Origin: Balamuthia mandrillaris
Lineage: Eukaryota > Discosea > Longamoebia > Balamuthiidae
Assembly: GCA_031835245.1 (NCBI GenBank)
Contig: JAVKOQ010000033.1
Location: 62,001-126,000 of the forward strand
Reading direction: 5' to 3'
Length of the DNA: 64,000 bases
The position numbers and the translations under genes are program-made. Every line of letters starts with the position of its first letter. Position 1 is the stretch's first letter. The notes beneath the pieces are model-generated. The model did not search any database. It had not been told where the DNA came from and saw only the letters and a program-made list of their open reading frames with translations. Below, piece after piece: positions 45,270-54,278 of this stretch.

Positions 45270-45998
45270 TCAATGAACACTTAGGTTGGCAAGGAGGGTC
45301 GGCAAAGAAGTCGGCAAGGAGGTCAGTAAAGAGGTCGGCGAGGAGGTCGGCAAGGAGGTCGGCAAAGAGGTCGGCGAGGAGGTCGGCAAGGAGGTCGCAG
45401 GGGTCGGCAAGGAGGTCGGCAAGGAGGTCAGTGAAGAGGACGGCGAGGAGGTCGGCAAAGAGGTCGGCAAAGAGGTCGGCAAGGAGGTCGGCAAGGAGGT
45501 CAGTGAAGAGGACGGCGAGGAGGTCGGCAAGAAGACTAGCAAGTAGATCAGCAGATGTGTAAGCAAGGGCTGAAGAGAACAAGGAGTGGAGGTACCTTGG
45601 GTCTGGCGTGCAACCAACTTAGCTCGCTTCTTCTTTGCGTAGTAGCGTTGGTTTCGCTCCTGTCGAAGCCGCTTTTTTCGCAGAGCCTCTGCTGCCTCCT
45701 TCGATTCTTCTTCTTTTTCTTTCGCACGTTCTACTTTTTTTCGAGCTTGATACCGCCGTTGAGCCTCAGCAGCCCTCTTTCGTCGAACTTCCTTCGTCTC
45801 GCGCAGGCGCTTTTCCTCTGCTTCCTTCTCCTCCCTCTCTTTTTTCTTTTGAAGGTAGCGCTCTCGATCGTAGGCTTTGCGGTCTCGCATTCTTCTTTTC
45901 GTTAACTCGTGTTTATCTGTCGACAGAAAAGTTGAAAAAACTTCCAACTTTAACATCCGCAGGGAAACCCACAGAAAGTGGTGTTTAGCAGGAAACAC
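45270..45998 (-). CDS. Basic coiled-coil protein with a minisatellite-encoded C-terminus
   Basis: Open frame of 242 residues. The N-terminal half is a long basic, Glu/Lys/Arg-rich helix with two related blocks, RRKRAAEAQRRYQARKKVER and KKRLRQERNQRYYAKKKRAK, resembling basic regions of DNA-binding proteins but without a clear leucine zipper. From about residue 150 the protein is almost only Ser, Leu, Pro and Thr (SLPTSLPT), encoded by a 12-bp minisatellite. The true start is uncertain: ATG at 45998 is used, but a splice acceptor (TGTCGACAG) before ATAAACACG could replace the first exon. A donor-like AAG|GTACCT before the minisatellite suggests the repeat may be partly intronic. Function unknown. 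Confidence 0.45.
   Translation of the reverse strand: MFPAKHHFLWVSLRMLKLEVFSTFLSTDKHELTKRRMRDRKAYDRERYLQKKKEREEKEAEEKRLRETKEVRRKRAAEAQRRYQARKKVERAKEKEEESKEAAEALRKKRLRQERNQRYYAKKKRAKLVARQTQGTSTPCSLQPLLTHLLIYLLVFLPTSSPSSSLTSLPTSLPTSLPTSLPTSSPSSSLTSLPTSLPTPATSLPTSSPTSLPTSLPTSSPTSLLTSLPTSLPTLLANLSVH
45297..45545 (-). repeat. 12-bp minisatellite
   Basis: About 20 copies of a 12-bp unit (GTCGGCAAGGAG on the plus strand), with GTCGGCAAAGAG, GTCGGCGAGGAG and GTCAGTGAAGAG variants that themselves recur in blocks, so a higher-order period is present. All sense frames and at least one antisense frame stay open. Confidence 0.93.
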
Positions 45999-46096
45999 AC
46001 ATAAAACAGCGTCTCAAGCAATATCTCAGGACGACACGATAATCCAAGTCAGCGCCACGTCATTAGGGATAAGAAAGTAAGTTTCCATTGTTTACG

Positions 46097-46147
46097 TGAC
46101 GACCCGAAAAGCAGTTTTTTGTGACGTGAAAGATAATCGGGTCGTCA
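46097..46147. promoter_or_regulatory. 11-bp inverted repeat flanking a CRE-like site
   Basis: TGACGACCCGA at 46097-46107 is repeated as its exact reverse complement at 46137-46147, with GTGACGTGA between. It lies about 50 bp before the FRA10AC1 start, so a promoter element read by a dimeric factor is likely. Confidence 0.55.
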
Positions 46148-46192
46148 TGATGGTTTCTTGAAAAAGACGAAAAAAAGCACACGCACAAGGCC

Positions 46193-47245
46193 ATGCAGTT
46201 TACAGCCACGCATCTTTCGGATGGCTACAGTTCTGACCTGGAGGACATCCTTGCCAGCCGGGCGGGGACCTCTCTTGGAACAGTTTCTGGGACCAAACGC
46301 TATGACAAAGATGAGGGGGGCAGCAACAGAGAAAAGGGTGCCCTTCTCTTCAAGCCACCGCCGCCCTCGCAGGCAAGCACAGAACCTTCTTCAAAGCCCG
46401 CATTGGCTCCTCTTCACTCACAGCACTTTCACAACACCATAAGCATGGACGCCTACTCTCGGCACAAAAAGTTCATCAACGACTACGTGCTCTTCTACGG
46501 ACGAAACAAGGATTTTATGAGAGGCTCTTCTTCATCTGCTGCCAGGACCGAAAGTCAGATCTTGAAAGAGCAGTACCGCTTCCTTCGCACCGAGGAGGAC
46601 GACCAAGCAGAGAACGCCTTGGAGGCTTGGGAGAAGAAGCTGGCCAAGAAGTACTATGACAAGCTCTTCAAAGAGTACTGCATAGTGGACCTGACAAGAT
46701 ATCGAGAGGGCAAGGTGGGCATGCGGTGGCGGGTGGAGAAGGAGGTCATGGAAGGCAAAGGGCAGTTCACCTGTGGCAACAAGAGCTGCAATGCTGCCAG
46801 CGAGCTGAACAGCTTTGAAGTTCCTTTCAAGTACAAGGAAGCAGGTGAGGTTAAGAGCGCGTTGGTCAAGGTGAGGGTGTGTCCTAACTGCGCCAGAAAG
46901 CTCAACTACAAGAAGATCAAGGAGCAGGAGAGAGAAGAGAGGAAACGGCAGAAACGAGAGAAGAAGAGAAGAAAGGAGGACGAGGATGAAGAAGAGAGGC
47001 AGACGGCCGCAGAGTTGAAGGAGAATGGAGCACAACCATCCAAACGGCCAAAGCGAGAGGTAGACAAGAGCCAAGCAGAGAGAAATGTGGCTGTAAAGAA
47101 AGAGAAGGGAGGTGACGTGGGAGCAAATGAGAACGAATACGAACAAGAACAAGAAAAAAACCCATGGAAAGCAGCCACCAACCTCGCTGCATCAACCACA
47201 CAAGAGGACGCCATGGAAGCGTACTTTCATGAATTGTTTCCTTAA
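46193..47245 (+). CDS. FRA10AC1: FRA10AC1-family protein
   Basis: Intronless 350-residue homologue of human FRA10AC1, a nuclear protein associated with the spliceosome. Diagnostic stretches are AYSRHKKFINDYVLFYGRNK, WEKKLAKKYYDKLFKEYCI, RWRVEKEVMEGKGQFTCGNK and SALVKVRVCPNCARKLNY; human has YSRHKKLVNDYLLFYGG, WEKRLAKKYYDKLFKEYCI and RWRVEKEVISGKGQFFCGNK. Four Cys (CGNKSCN and CPNC) probably bind zinc. A Lys/Arg/Glu-rich region with nuclear-localisation-like RKRQKREKKRRK follows, and the end DAMEAYFHELFP matches human EEFDEYFQDLFL. The start lies just after the inverted repeat at 46097-46147. Confidence 0.96.
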   Translation: MQFTATHLSDGYSSDLEDILASRAGTSLGTVSGTKRYDKDEGGSNREKGALLFKPPPPSQASTEPSSKPALAPLHSQHFHNTISMDAYSRHKKFINDYVLFYGRNKDFMRGSSSSAARTESQILKEQYRFLRTEEDDQAENALEAWEKKLAKKYYDKLFKEYCIVDLTRYREGKVGMRWRVEKEVMEGKGQFTCGNKSCNAASELNSFEVPFKYKEAGEVKSALVKVRVCPNCARKLNYKKIKEQEREERKRQKREKKRRKEDEDEEERQTAAELKENGAQPSKRPKREVDKSQAERNVAVKKEKGGDVGANENEYEQEQEKNPWKAATNLAASTTQEDAMEAYFHELFP

Positions 47246-47420
47246 CCAACACAACTACAATAACAAAGAGTATGCACAATCTTGTCGTTGTTCTGCATTG
47301 GCGGAATGAGTAGGTTGCTTTTATTTATGTATTATTTTTATTCTGATGACCTTTCAAATAGTATGACAATATGGTTCCATGAAGTCGGGGAGCTCAACTG
47401 GATGGAGAGAAGACTCCACT

Positions 47421-48085
47421 TTAGTGACAACAAGGTGCTCTGGTTGCGGGGGGTGCCTTGAGGATCCTCACGAGCTCGCCACTTTGCACTGGAGGGGAAT
47501 CAATATAGTGAATCAGCAACAAAAAAGAATGAGAAAGAAAAGATGTGGGAAGGGAAATGAACACCCAACCTCCAAACTCATAGTGCCAGGTCTCAGTTGG
47601 GGTTGTTGCGTTCCAAACGGCGACCTTTTCTCCTTTGAAGATGGAGTACTGCTCGAAACGGGCGTAGTGAAGCGGCAAGAGAATGTCCAGCGTTTCCCTG
47701 CCGCTGAGGCTGGTTATTTCGCAAGTCCCCTCCAACTCACCCTGCAAATAGAAGAACGTGTATTTGCGCTGTTGGTTGTCCTTGATGACATTCTTGTCTC
47801 CTTCTTCAATCCACTGCACGTCTTTTGCCACGGAACACCTGTCGCAAAAGAACACATGTGTAACAACGTTAACGTTGGATGAGAGAGGGAGGGAGAGGGA
47901 GAGGGAGAGAATAAGAGCGACAGCGAGAACGAAGATACTGACGAGATAATGGTTTTTGTATCGATAAGAACGTTTTGGGCGTGGATGGTATACTTACCGG
48001 CAAAGTAAGGAGGTGTTGTGGGATCTGCAAAGATCAGCGCTGCCAATGCCAGCAGAGCAGCATGAAGAAGCAAGACTTTACTCAT
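47421..48085 (-). CDS. Small secreted protein, paralogue A
   Basis: Predicted 135-residue protein, exons 48085-47998, 47821-47570, 47488-47421. The signal peptide is MSKVLLLHAALLALAALIFA. The mature part has GTCEITSLSGRETLDILLPL then HYARF, and a Trp-containing segment (WHYEFG). It aligns with paralogue B (TDTSGLDMLDYFLPYHYSKF) and shares its intron positions, including the last one before VQSGELVRI / VLNKQLVKI. The ATG at 48085 is taken over one 15 bases upstream because it gives a clean signal peptide. It ends RAPCCH, with a Cys pair that B lacks. No family recognised. A and B are head to head, 381 bp apart. Confidence 0.7.
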
Positions 48086-48466
48086 GACACTGGGGTACAA
48101 TTCGAAGGGGTTGGAAGTAAAGTTGCGTGTGTTTCAAGTTGATAAAGTGAACAAAAAACTGCATTATAACGAGATTGTTTGTTCTTTCAAGGGACCAGAG
48201 GGAGCGTTACCAGCCTTCGCTTTTGGTCCCAACCAATCGGCAAAAATGTGTTGCTTGTTTACTTGATGACGCAAGTTCAAAAAGTTTTGTGCTTCAACCA
48301 GTTGGTTGCATTCCAACTGGTTTGCATTCCATGAACGTCGTCCTGATAAACGCTGAACGCGAAACGGCACAGTTTTACGGAGTTCCGTAAGTTTTATCGC
48401 ATAGTCATCAATAGTAAACAAGCCCGGTTCAACAACAGCAAGCAAACAACACAACCCAAAACAAGC
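48086..48466. promoter_or_regulatory. Shared promoter region of the secreted paralogues
   Basis: 381 bp between divergent starts. It contains a perfect 9-bp inverted repeat (ACCAGTTGG at 48297-48305 and CCAACTGGT at 48313-48321) and a direct repeat of TTTGCATTCCA/TTGCATTCCA around it. These are candidate shared control sites. Confidence 0.55.
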
Positions 48467-49073
48467 ATGTTGAAAGCGGCATTACTTCTTTCCTTGATGG
48501 TGATTGCACTAGCTCAAGCGGGCTCTCTCCCCGATTATATATTGGCGCAGAATACAGCTTCTCTTGTTGTGGGTTGGGATGTTTACCGTAGTCGCCCGGT
48601 GTGCAAAGCAATTCCTACGAGCAACAAAAGTTGTGGGAGATAGAGGATGGTTCCATCTACACCATCCGTGACAACGCAAAGTGCACCATCACGTTGTTCC
48701 ACACCAACTTCCAAAACAAGGGCAAGTGCGTCATCACGGATACCAGCGGCCTGGATATGTTGGACTACTTCTTGCCATACCACTATAGCAAATTTGCAGG
48801 CGCAAGTACCTGCAACGGAAAGCCGTGTTACAAGTGGACGGGACGGATCGGCAACAAGTCTTGGGACAATTACTTCCTTGGTAGAACTCGCTCTTGTTTC
48901 CTTACAAATGGTGAACAAAAACTAATCGATGTTCTTTTCCACTAGTGCTTAACAAACAGTTGGTGAAGATTGAAGGAGGCTCCAAAAACAAGCAATCCCT
49001 TTTCATCACCGACTTCAAAGACAAGGCCATCCCTTTCGACGTGCCCTCTGGGGTCACCTGCGTGCATGCTTGA
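48467..49073 (+). CDS. Small secreted protein, paralogue B
   Basis: Signal peptide MLKAALLLSLMVIALAQA, then a mature protein homologous to paralogue A. Firm coding blocks are exon 2 up to 48880 (LWEIEDGSIYTIRDNAKCTI; TDTSGLDMLDYFLPYHYSKF; CNGKPCYKWTGRIGNKSW) and exon 3 at 48946-49073 (LNKQLVKIEGGSKNKQSLFI, ending CVHA). The end of exon 1 is not certain: a donor near 48561 (CTT|GTTGTG) joined to an acceptor near 48622-48630 keeps phase. Total length would be about 150 residues. B has Cys pairs not shared with A. Function unknown; perhaps a small extracellular or lysosomal protein. Confidence 0.68.
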
Positions 49074-49133
49074 GGGATATACCTGTAGACAGCTTATAAT
49101 GAAATCAAATAAAAACAAAAAGAAGAAAGAAAA

Positions 49134-50671
49134 ATGGAGGGCCAAGCCTTTGGTGGTTTGTTGAGGGCACTGCAGCAAAATAAACACACCAAACGACCTG
49201 TTATAGAGGTTGAGTCGGATGAAGAAAGTTCCTTTGAGGAAGAAGTATCCGATGGTAACAACCGCTCTTTTCTGCATCATTTTCTTCCCTTCGTCGGGCT
49301 CTTCGCTTCAGCGTTCTCTTTGTGGTTCTTTGCATCGTTCTCTTCCCAACGCTTCTCATGTTCTAAAATCCTTTTTTCATTCTCCCTTCCAAAGTGGGAG
49401 AAGAGCTTTGGTCCTACGTAGAAGCCATCCAACAAGGCGTTTTCGCCCTAGCCGACCGTTGGGAGTTCTCCATGCTGCCTGCTCTTCATATCCCCGAACT
49501 ATCTTCCTCCTCGTTCTCTGGGTGGCTGCCCCTGCCTCTTGATGACACCAACCACCTGCAGACCCTCAAATCCGTCTGCGAGCAAGCTCCCTTTGGACGC
49601 GGGGAGGAAACACTGGTGGACCCCTCCTACCGTAACACCTGGCAGCTCTCTCCCGACCGCTTTGTCATTCACAACCCAAAGTGGCAGCCTGCCATGAATG
49701 GCTTGGCCAGGAGATGTGCAGAGCGGCTGGGCCATCCTCGGCCGAGCAGGGTCCAACCTCACCTCTACAAGCTGTTGCTTTATGAGACTGGAGGCTTCTT
49801 CAAGACTCACAGGGACACGGAGAAGGAGGAAGGTATGTTTGCCTCGATGGTGGTGCAGCTGCCCTGCCGCTATGAGGGTGGACAGCTGGTGGTGCACCAT
49901 GCGGGCCAGACCAAGAGCTTTGATGAGATGAGCATGGGAGCAGCTTACACGCTTTATCACTACGCTGCTTTCTACGCGGACTGTCCACATGAGCTATTAC
50001 CAGTGACAGAGGGTCATCGTCTCTGCCTTGTTTACAATCTCGTCTGTAGTCCCACTTCTTCTTCTTCCGTGTCTCTTCCTCAACCTCCCGAACATCTACC
50101 TCTAATAAGAGATATCCAACGAGTGCTCAGAGTATGGCATCGCAAGGCAATGGACGACGAGGATGTACCAGAACAGCTTGTTTTCATGTTGGACCATAAG
50201 TACTCCAAGGCTGGCCTCAAATCCTATGAGAACCTCAAAGGTAGAGATCGTACCATCTTTGACCTTCTTCGCGAAGCCATTGCAACTCTGCATGGCGATG
50301 AGGAAGAAGAAGACCCTCCCTTCTTGCTGGACATAGGGATGGTGAAGTTGTTTGAAGCTGGGGCGGCATCGGTTGAATTTGAGGCCGATACCAGCGATTA
50401 TTCGTTCGTGGGTGTGAGCTACGACCTCGTTGACTTGCTGGAGAGTGATATACTGCCGGAGGACTTCTTTCTGAGGCTGGAGCACGACACCGAAGAAGTG
50501 AAATACGGATACATGGGCAACGAGGGCGCCACAGCCGAACGATGGTATCACTACGGCGGCATTTGCTTGTGGCCCGTGAAGCAAAAGAAAAAACACAAAC
50601 GCGCAAGGAAAAGGGTGATGACGGACCATCCAATAAAAAATCAAACCTATTTTCGTGTCGTCGTGAAGTAG
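49134..50671 (+). CDS. 2-oxoglutarate/Fe(II)-dependent oxygenase
   Basis: Predicted 465-residue protein, exons 49134-49254 and 49395-50671. The dioxygenase core has KLLLYETGGFFKTHRDTEKE (ligands H-x-D in THRD), then MVVQLPCRYEGGQLVVHH, and the distal ligand in YADCPHELLPVTEGHRLCLV, where Arg in GHRL is in place to bind 2-oxoglutarate. A further 220 residues follow with no recognised domain, ending in a basic stretch (KQKKKHKRARKRV). No signal peptide. This differs from the P4H-like enzyme at 43910-44725. The family is widespread in protists and fungi; its substrate is not evident. Confidence 0.88.
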
Positions 50672-50677
50672 TCCCGC

Positions 50678-50706
50678 TGACGTCACAGTGGGAATTTCTG
50701 ACGTCA
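50678..50706. promoter_or_regulatory. Tandem perfect CRE sites
   Basis: TGACGTCA occurs exactly at 50678-50685 and 50699-50706, two helical turns apart. It lies just after the oxygenase stop and about 225 bp before the next start, fitting a bZIP-regulated promoter for the RGG protein. Confidence 0.65.
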
Positions 50707-50929
50707 TCCAGCAGGAACCAAAAAAAAAATTAAAGAAAAACGTAGCAGACTTTGAAACTCCACTCCCTCCTCTCTTTTGCCAACACGCCGCAGGGTTACC
50801 CCACGAAAGGTACTACGTTTGTGTGTAGGGGTGTGTGTGTTTGTTTGTTTGTTTCTTGTTGTTTGGTAAGTGGCTAAGTAGCGCTTTGTTTTTTTCCCCC
50901 CTCTTTTTTTTTCGTGAGGTAGCAACGCG

Positions 50930-52954
50930 ATGTCTTTTCCCATTTCCACCAATCCGTTCGAAGCCATCTTGGCGCTCGAAGAAAGGGCCAAGAGCAATAA
51001 TAATAACAACAAGAACAAGAAAGCGCAGCCCAAAAAGCAGAACAACAACAAGGGAAAACAACAACCTCGCTCCCAAACGCACGCAGCGACCAAAAAAAGT
51101 AGCAACAACGCTGCTGCCAGCAGGAAGAAGAAGAACGGGAAGCAAAACAACAACTCTCCTTCCAAAGCTCCTGCTGGCACTCCGACGCAGCCAGCCACCT
51201 CTACTCCCTCGGGCGTGGAAGCTCCACCATCAGTTGCTGTCGCTGATGGTACCCGTGGTAACACGCTTCCTGTGCTTGAGCCAGTAGAAGAGGAGCTGTG
51301 GTGGGAGTCTGTGAAGGAACAGATAGCCAGAGAGGAAGCCCAACTGCAGCGACGAGAACATGAGGAGGAAGAGTGGCAAGTCGTTCCTAGCAAGGGCAAC
51401 CCCAGAGCACAAGGCAAAAAAACCGCTGCCAACCAGCCCTTAACAAAGGCCCAGAAGAGAAACTTGGCTAGAAAGAAGAAGCGAGAACTGCAAAAGGCGG
51501 TTGCGGGAGACTCTTCAGCGGGTGATGATGATGCTCCGGAAGAGCCAGGAGAAGAGAGCTCGTTGCTGATCGTCGAAAGACAAGACCAACCCCAGCAACA
51601 ACCGGAGCAAGCACCGTTCGAAGTCCCTGAAGGTTTACCGCCAGAAAACAAGGAGAATCAACGGGCACAAGGGCATCCACAAGAAAATGGTGGCGACTTT
51701 GAGGAAGATAAGCGAAGCAACAACAAAACTCGCAACAACAAACAACAACGTCAACGACCTCAATTCTCAACTCCTGCAGAACCGCTCATTCCTTACGTCA
51801 AGATAACGAAGCTTTCAGATGGAAATGCGTTCGATTTGTTGGGCAAGTTGGCGGAACAGGAAGAGAAAAAAGCTCAGAATCAGCAGTCGACGAAGCAAAA
51901 GAAGAAAAAGAAGAATAAGAAGAACAACGCACGGAAGAAGGCGACATACACGGAACCAACTTCGAACGAAAAGGAAAAGGAAAAGACAAAGGAAAAAGAA
52001 AAGGTAAAGGAAATGGACAAGGAAATGGGAAAAGAAAAGGAAAAGAAGGTGGAAGAAAACCATACGAACAATAACATTAGCAACGCGGATCTTCAAAGAA
52101 AGCGTGAGGCACAAACGATACACGCATCAGTGCGCCACCATCCAGCCCCTGGTTTACCATTACCGCCCTCAATAACACAAAAGGAAGAAACAGAAGCGGA
52201 GAATAATCGCACTTACGTCATTCCTCTTCGTAGAAACGGTGAGGCTTCATATTCTCAAGAACCCGAAACACAACAACGTGAACAAGATGACCAATCTTTC
52301 ATTTATAACACCACCAACGATGGAGAACGGGTATGGCAGCGGCGGAGTAATCGAGGAGAAGGAGGTAGGGGAAGAGCAGAACGTCCACAATTGTGGCATT
52401 CTTCTGGAAGGGGTTATGATGGTGGTCGTGGACGAGGACGAGCAGGACGTGGTCGCGGAGGCTATGACACCAACAATCACACTTTACACCCGTCTTCTCA
52501 TTCGGATTATTCTGCCTCTTCTTCAAATCATGCTGGTCATCAATACTATCAACGACGCCCCTATCGTGGAGGAGGGTATCCTCATCACCATCATGATTAC
52601 CACGAAACCACTCGTCGTTTCCGCCGTGAGTACAATGACTATTTGGAGGAAATGGAACAGGTGGACGCCACCATGAACGAACGAGACAACCCCACTACCT
52701 TTGGAGCGAGCACCACAACGACAACCACTTTATTCGCCAAAGGCCTGGTGGTGAGAGAGGAAGAAGAAGACTTGCCGCCCGTGTTCAGCGAGTTGGTGAA
52801 GCAGGAGGTGGGTGGCGATTTGAGCAAATTGGGGTTGGACTTTTTGGATGATGACGATGATGACTATGATGATGACGACGATGAGGAGGAGGATGTTGCC
52901 GAGACGTTACGCGGAGGAGGAGACGTGAAAGAAGAAAAACTTCTTTTTGTTTAA
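50930..52954 (+). CDS. Disordered RGG-rich probable RNA-binding protein
   Basis: Intronless 674-residue low-complexity protein. It begins MSFPISTNPFEAILALEERA, then Asn/Lys/Gln-rich segments, Glu/Lys repeats (EKEKEKTKEKEKVKEMDKEM), and an RGG/RG block (GGRGRAERPQ; RGYDGGRGRGRAGRGRGGYD) followed by a His/Tyr-rich region. The end is acidic (FLDDDDDDYDDDDDEEED). Two short ordered-looking motifs, VEEELWWESVKEQIAREEAQ and YVKITKLSDGNAFDLLGKLA, could be binding helices. RGG boxes bind RNA and drive condensates in other proteins; here that is inference. No orthologue recognised. Confidence 0.8.
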   Translation: MSFPISTNPFEAILALEERAKSNNNNNKNKKAQPKKQNNNKGKQQPRSQTHAATKKSSNNAAASRKKKNGKQNNNSPSKAPAGTPTQPATSTPSGVEAPPSVAVADGTRGNTLPVLEPVEEELWWESVKEQIAREEAQLQRREHEEEEWQVVPSKGNPRAQGKKTAANQPLTKAQKRNLARKKKRELQKAVAGDSSAGDDDAPEEPGEESSLLIVERQDQPQQQPEQAPFEVPEGLPPENKENQRAQGHPQENGGDFEEDKRSNNKTRNNKQQRQRPQFSTPAEPLIPYVKITKLSDGNAFDLLGKLAEQEEKKAQNQQSTKQKKKKKNKKNNARKKATYTEPTSNEKEKEKTKEKEKVKEMDKEMGKEKEKKVEENHTNNNISNADLQRKREAQTIHASVRHHPAPGLPLPPSITQKEETEAENNRTYVIPLRRNGEASYSQEPETQQREQDDQSFIYNTTNDGERVWQRRSNRGEGGRGRAERPQLWHSSGRGYDGGRGRGRAGRGRGGYDTNNHTLHPSSHSDYSASSSNHAGHQYYQRRPYRGGGYPHHHHDYHETTRRFRREYNDYLEEMEQVDATMNERDNPTTFGASTTTTTTLFAKGLVVREEEEDLPPVFSELVKQEVGGDLSKLGLDFLDDDDDDYDDDDDEEEDVAETLRGGGDVKEEKLLFV

Positions 52955-53036
52955 AACTGTTAATTAATTGGAGAAAAGTAATTATTAAAACATTTTTTAT
53001 TTATTAAAATAAAATAAAAAGACTAAAACAAAAACG

Positions 53037-53627
53037 ATGAACGAAACAACAACCGGAGAGAAGCACACAACCAAGGTGGAGAACGGCGGGAGTGGCATTT
53101 GGGTCAAAGCGGCCCGCTCGAGGTATGGCACTGTGGCGGGAGGAGGTGCAGGGGGAGATCGCTCCGCCGATGGGGGAGGCAAGAGGAGGGCCACGCTGGA
53201 CACCAAAACGAGGTCGCTCTCGATGGCGAACCTGAATAGCTCACGAGAAGCAAAGAAAGAGGAAGAAGGAGAAGTGGTTCAACAGCAAAACCCCAGCAAC
53301 GGTGTGGAAGAGGCTAGAGAAGAAGAAGAAGAGACAAACACAACCACCACTCCTCCAAAGAAGAAGAAGCAGAGAGATAGGAATAAAGCGAGAACGATCA
53401 TTGGAGAGAGAGGAACGGCGCTGCAGAAGCTCAAAGAGGCGGAAGAAGAGCTGAAGGACGACGAGCCGGTGCGAGAGGAGAGCGGACGGGACCCAGAGGC
53501 CGTGGAAAGGAGGATCACTATGGTGCTGCGTGACATGTGCAAGAACGAGGCCAAGGAACGAATTGCCATCGTGGAGGATGACTTTAGCGTCCGTCTAACG
53601 TTTTCAGACTCTGAAAACGAGGAGTAG
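53037..53627 (+). CDS. Hypothetical charged protein
   Basis: Intronless 196-residue protein. A Gly-rich N-terminal part (GTVAGGGAGGDRSADGGGKR) is followed by Glu- and Lys-rich segments, a basic patch PPKKKKQRDRNKAR that could act as a nuclear localisation signal, and a C-terminal helix-forming block (AVERRITMVLRDMCKNEAKE) ending in acidic FSDSENEE. It starts 82 bp after the RGG gene and runs in the same direction. Family not recognised; the C-terminal helix is the part most likely to be conserved. Confidence 0.65.
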   Translation: MNETTTGEKHTTKVENGGSGIWVKAARSRYGTVAGGGAGGDRSADGGGKRRATLDTKTRSLSMANLNSSREAKKEEEGEVVQQQNPSNGVEEAREEEEETNTTTTPPKKKKQRDRNKARTIIGERGTALQKLKEAEEELKDDEPVREESGRDPEAVERRITMVLRDMCKNEAKERIAIVEDDFSVRLTFSDSENEE

Positions 53628-53822
53628 GCTGCTCAAACCTCGAACCAACGCAAGAACCTTTCTTTCTTTTGTGCCAAATCTTCTTTCTTCCCGTTGTTTG
53701 TACATCTTGTTAGGTCAACCTATTTCGAGAAGCTAGCCTAATAGATTCGTAATTATGGTAGACTATGATCGGGAAAAAGTTTAGATTAATCAATCCCATA
53801 ATCAATCTCTTCAAAGCGAAAG

Positions 53823-53828
53823 TATAAA
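53823..53828 (+). promoter_or_regulatory. TATA box of the U2 snRNA gene
   Basis: TATAAA begins about 33 bp before the U2 5' end. The upstream A/T-rich region from 53700 probably holds the proximal sequence element bound by SNAPc; I cannot define it from one gene. Confidence 0.6.
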
Positions 53829-53855
53829 GGGCGAAACCCAACAAATCCCAAAACC

Positions 53856-54069
53856 ATCTTCTCGGCCTATTGGCTCTGATCAAGTGTAGTATCTGTTCTA
53901 TCTAGCTTAATCTCTAGATGACAGTCGTCCTGACTGTCTCTTAGATTAAACTTATTTTTCACCAGGGGGTGTGAGGATTCTTGGTTCGCTGGCTTGCCGG
54001 CTGAACCGCCTCACACCGCGGATCGGCTCTGCATGGCACACCCCGCAGAGTTAATGAAACGGTCCACCC
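53856..54069 (+). ncRNA. RNU2: U2 spliceosomal snRNA
   Basis: The 5' part matches U2 almost base for base: TCTTCTCGGCCTATTGGCTC then GATCAAGTGTAGTATCTGTT. It includes the branch-point recognition sequence GTAGTA at 53886-53891. Stem IIa (ATCTAG/CTAGAT) and stem IIb (GACAGTC/GACTGTC) are present. An Sm-like site ATTTTT lies at 53954-53959. Stem III (GGTGTGAGG/CCTCACACC) and a 3' stem with CTCTGC/GCAGAG follow. About 214 nt, slightly longer than human U2 (188). The 5' end may be 1-3 bases earlier, and the 3' end is estimated. Confidence 0.95.
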
Positions 54070-54278
54070 CACCGGATTCCCCTTTCTTTATAAAAAAAAC
54101 AAACAAAAAACTATCGCTCTGCCTCCCTCGTTCTCCATTAGTGTAGAAAACAGCGAACAAAAAGAACAGCGAAACCGTCACAAAACAGTTGGGGGCACGA
54201 TTAATACTCAGACAATTGTCAATTCTTTTAAAATCGATAACAAGAACCTCCAGAGTGACAAATTAACTTTGTAATGTA

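Noticed and set aside
45297-45545. CRISPR-like array
   Set aside because: The units are contiguous 12-mers with no spacers, in a eukaryotic genome; it is a minisatellite.
45286-45546. Plus-strand frames over the 12-bp repeat
   Set aside because: Open only because the unit is a multiple of three with no stop; no coding context outside the repeat.
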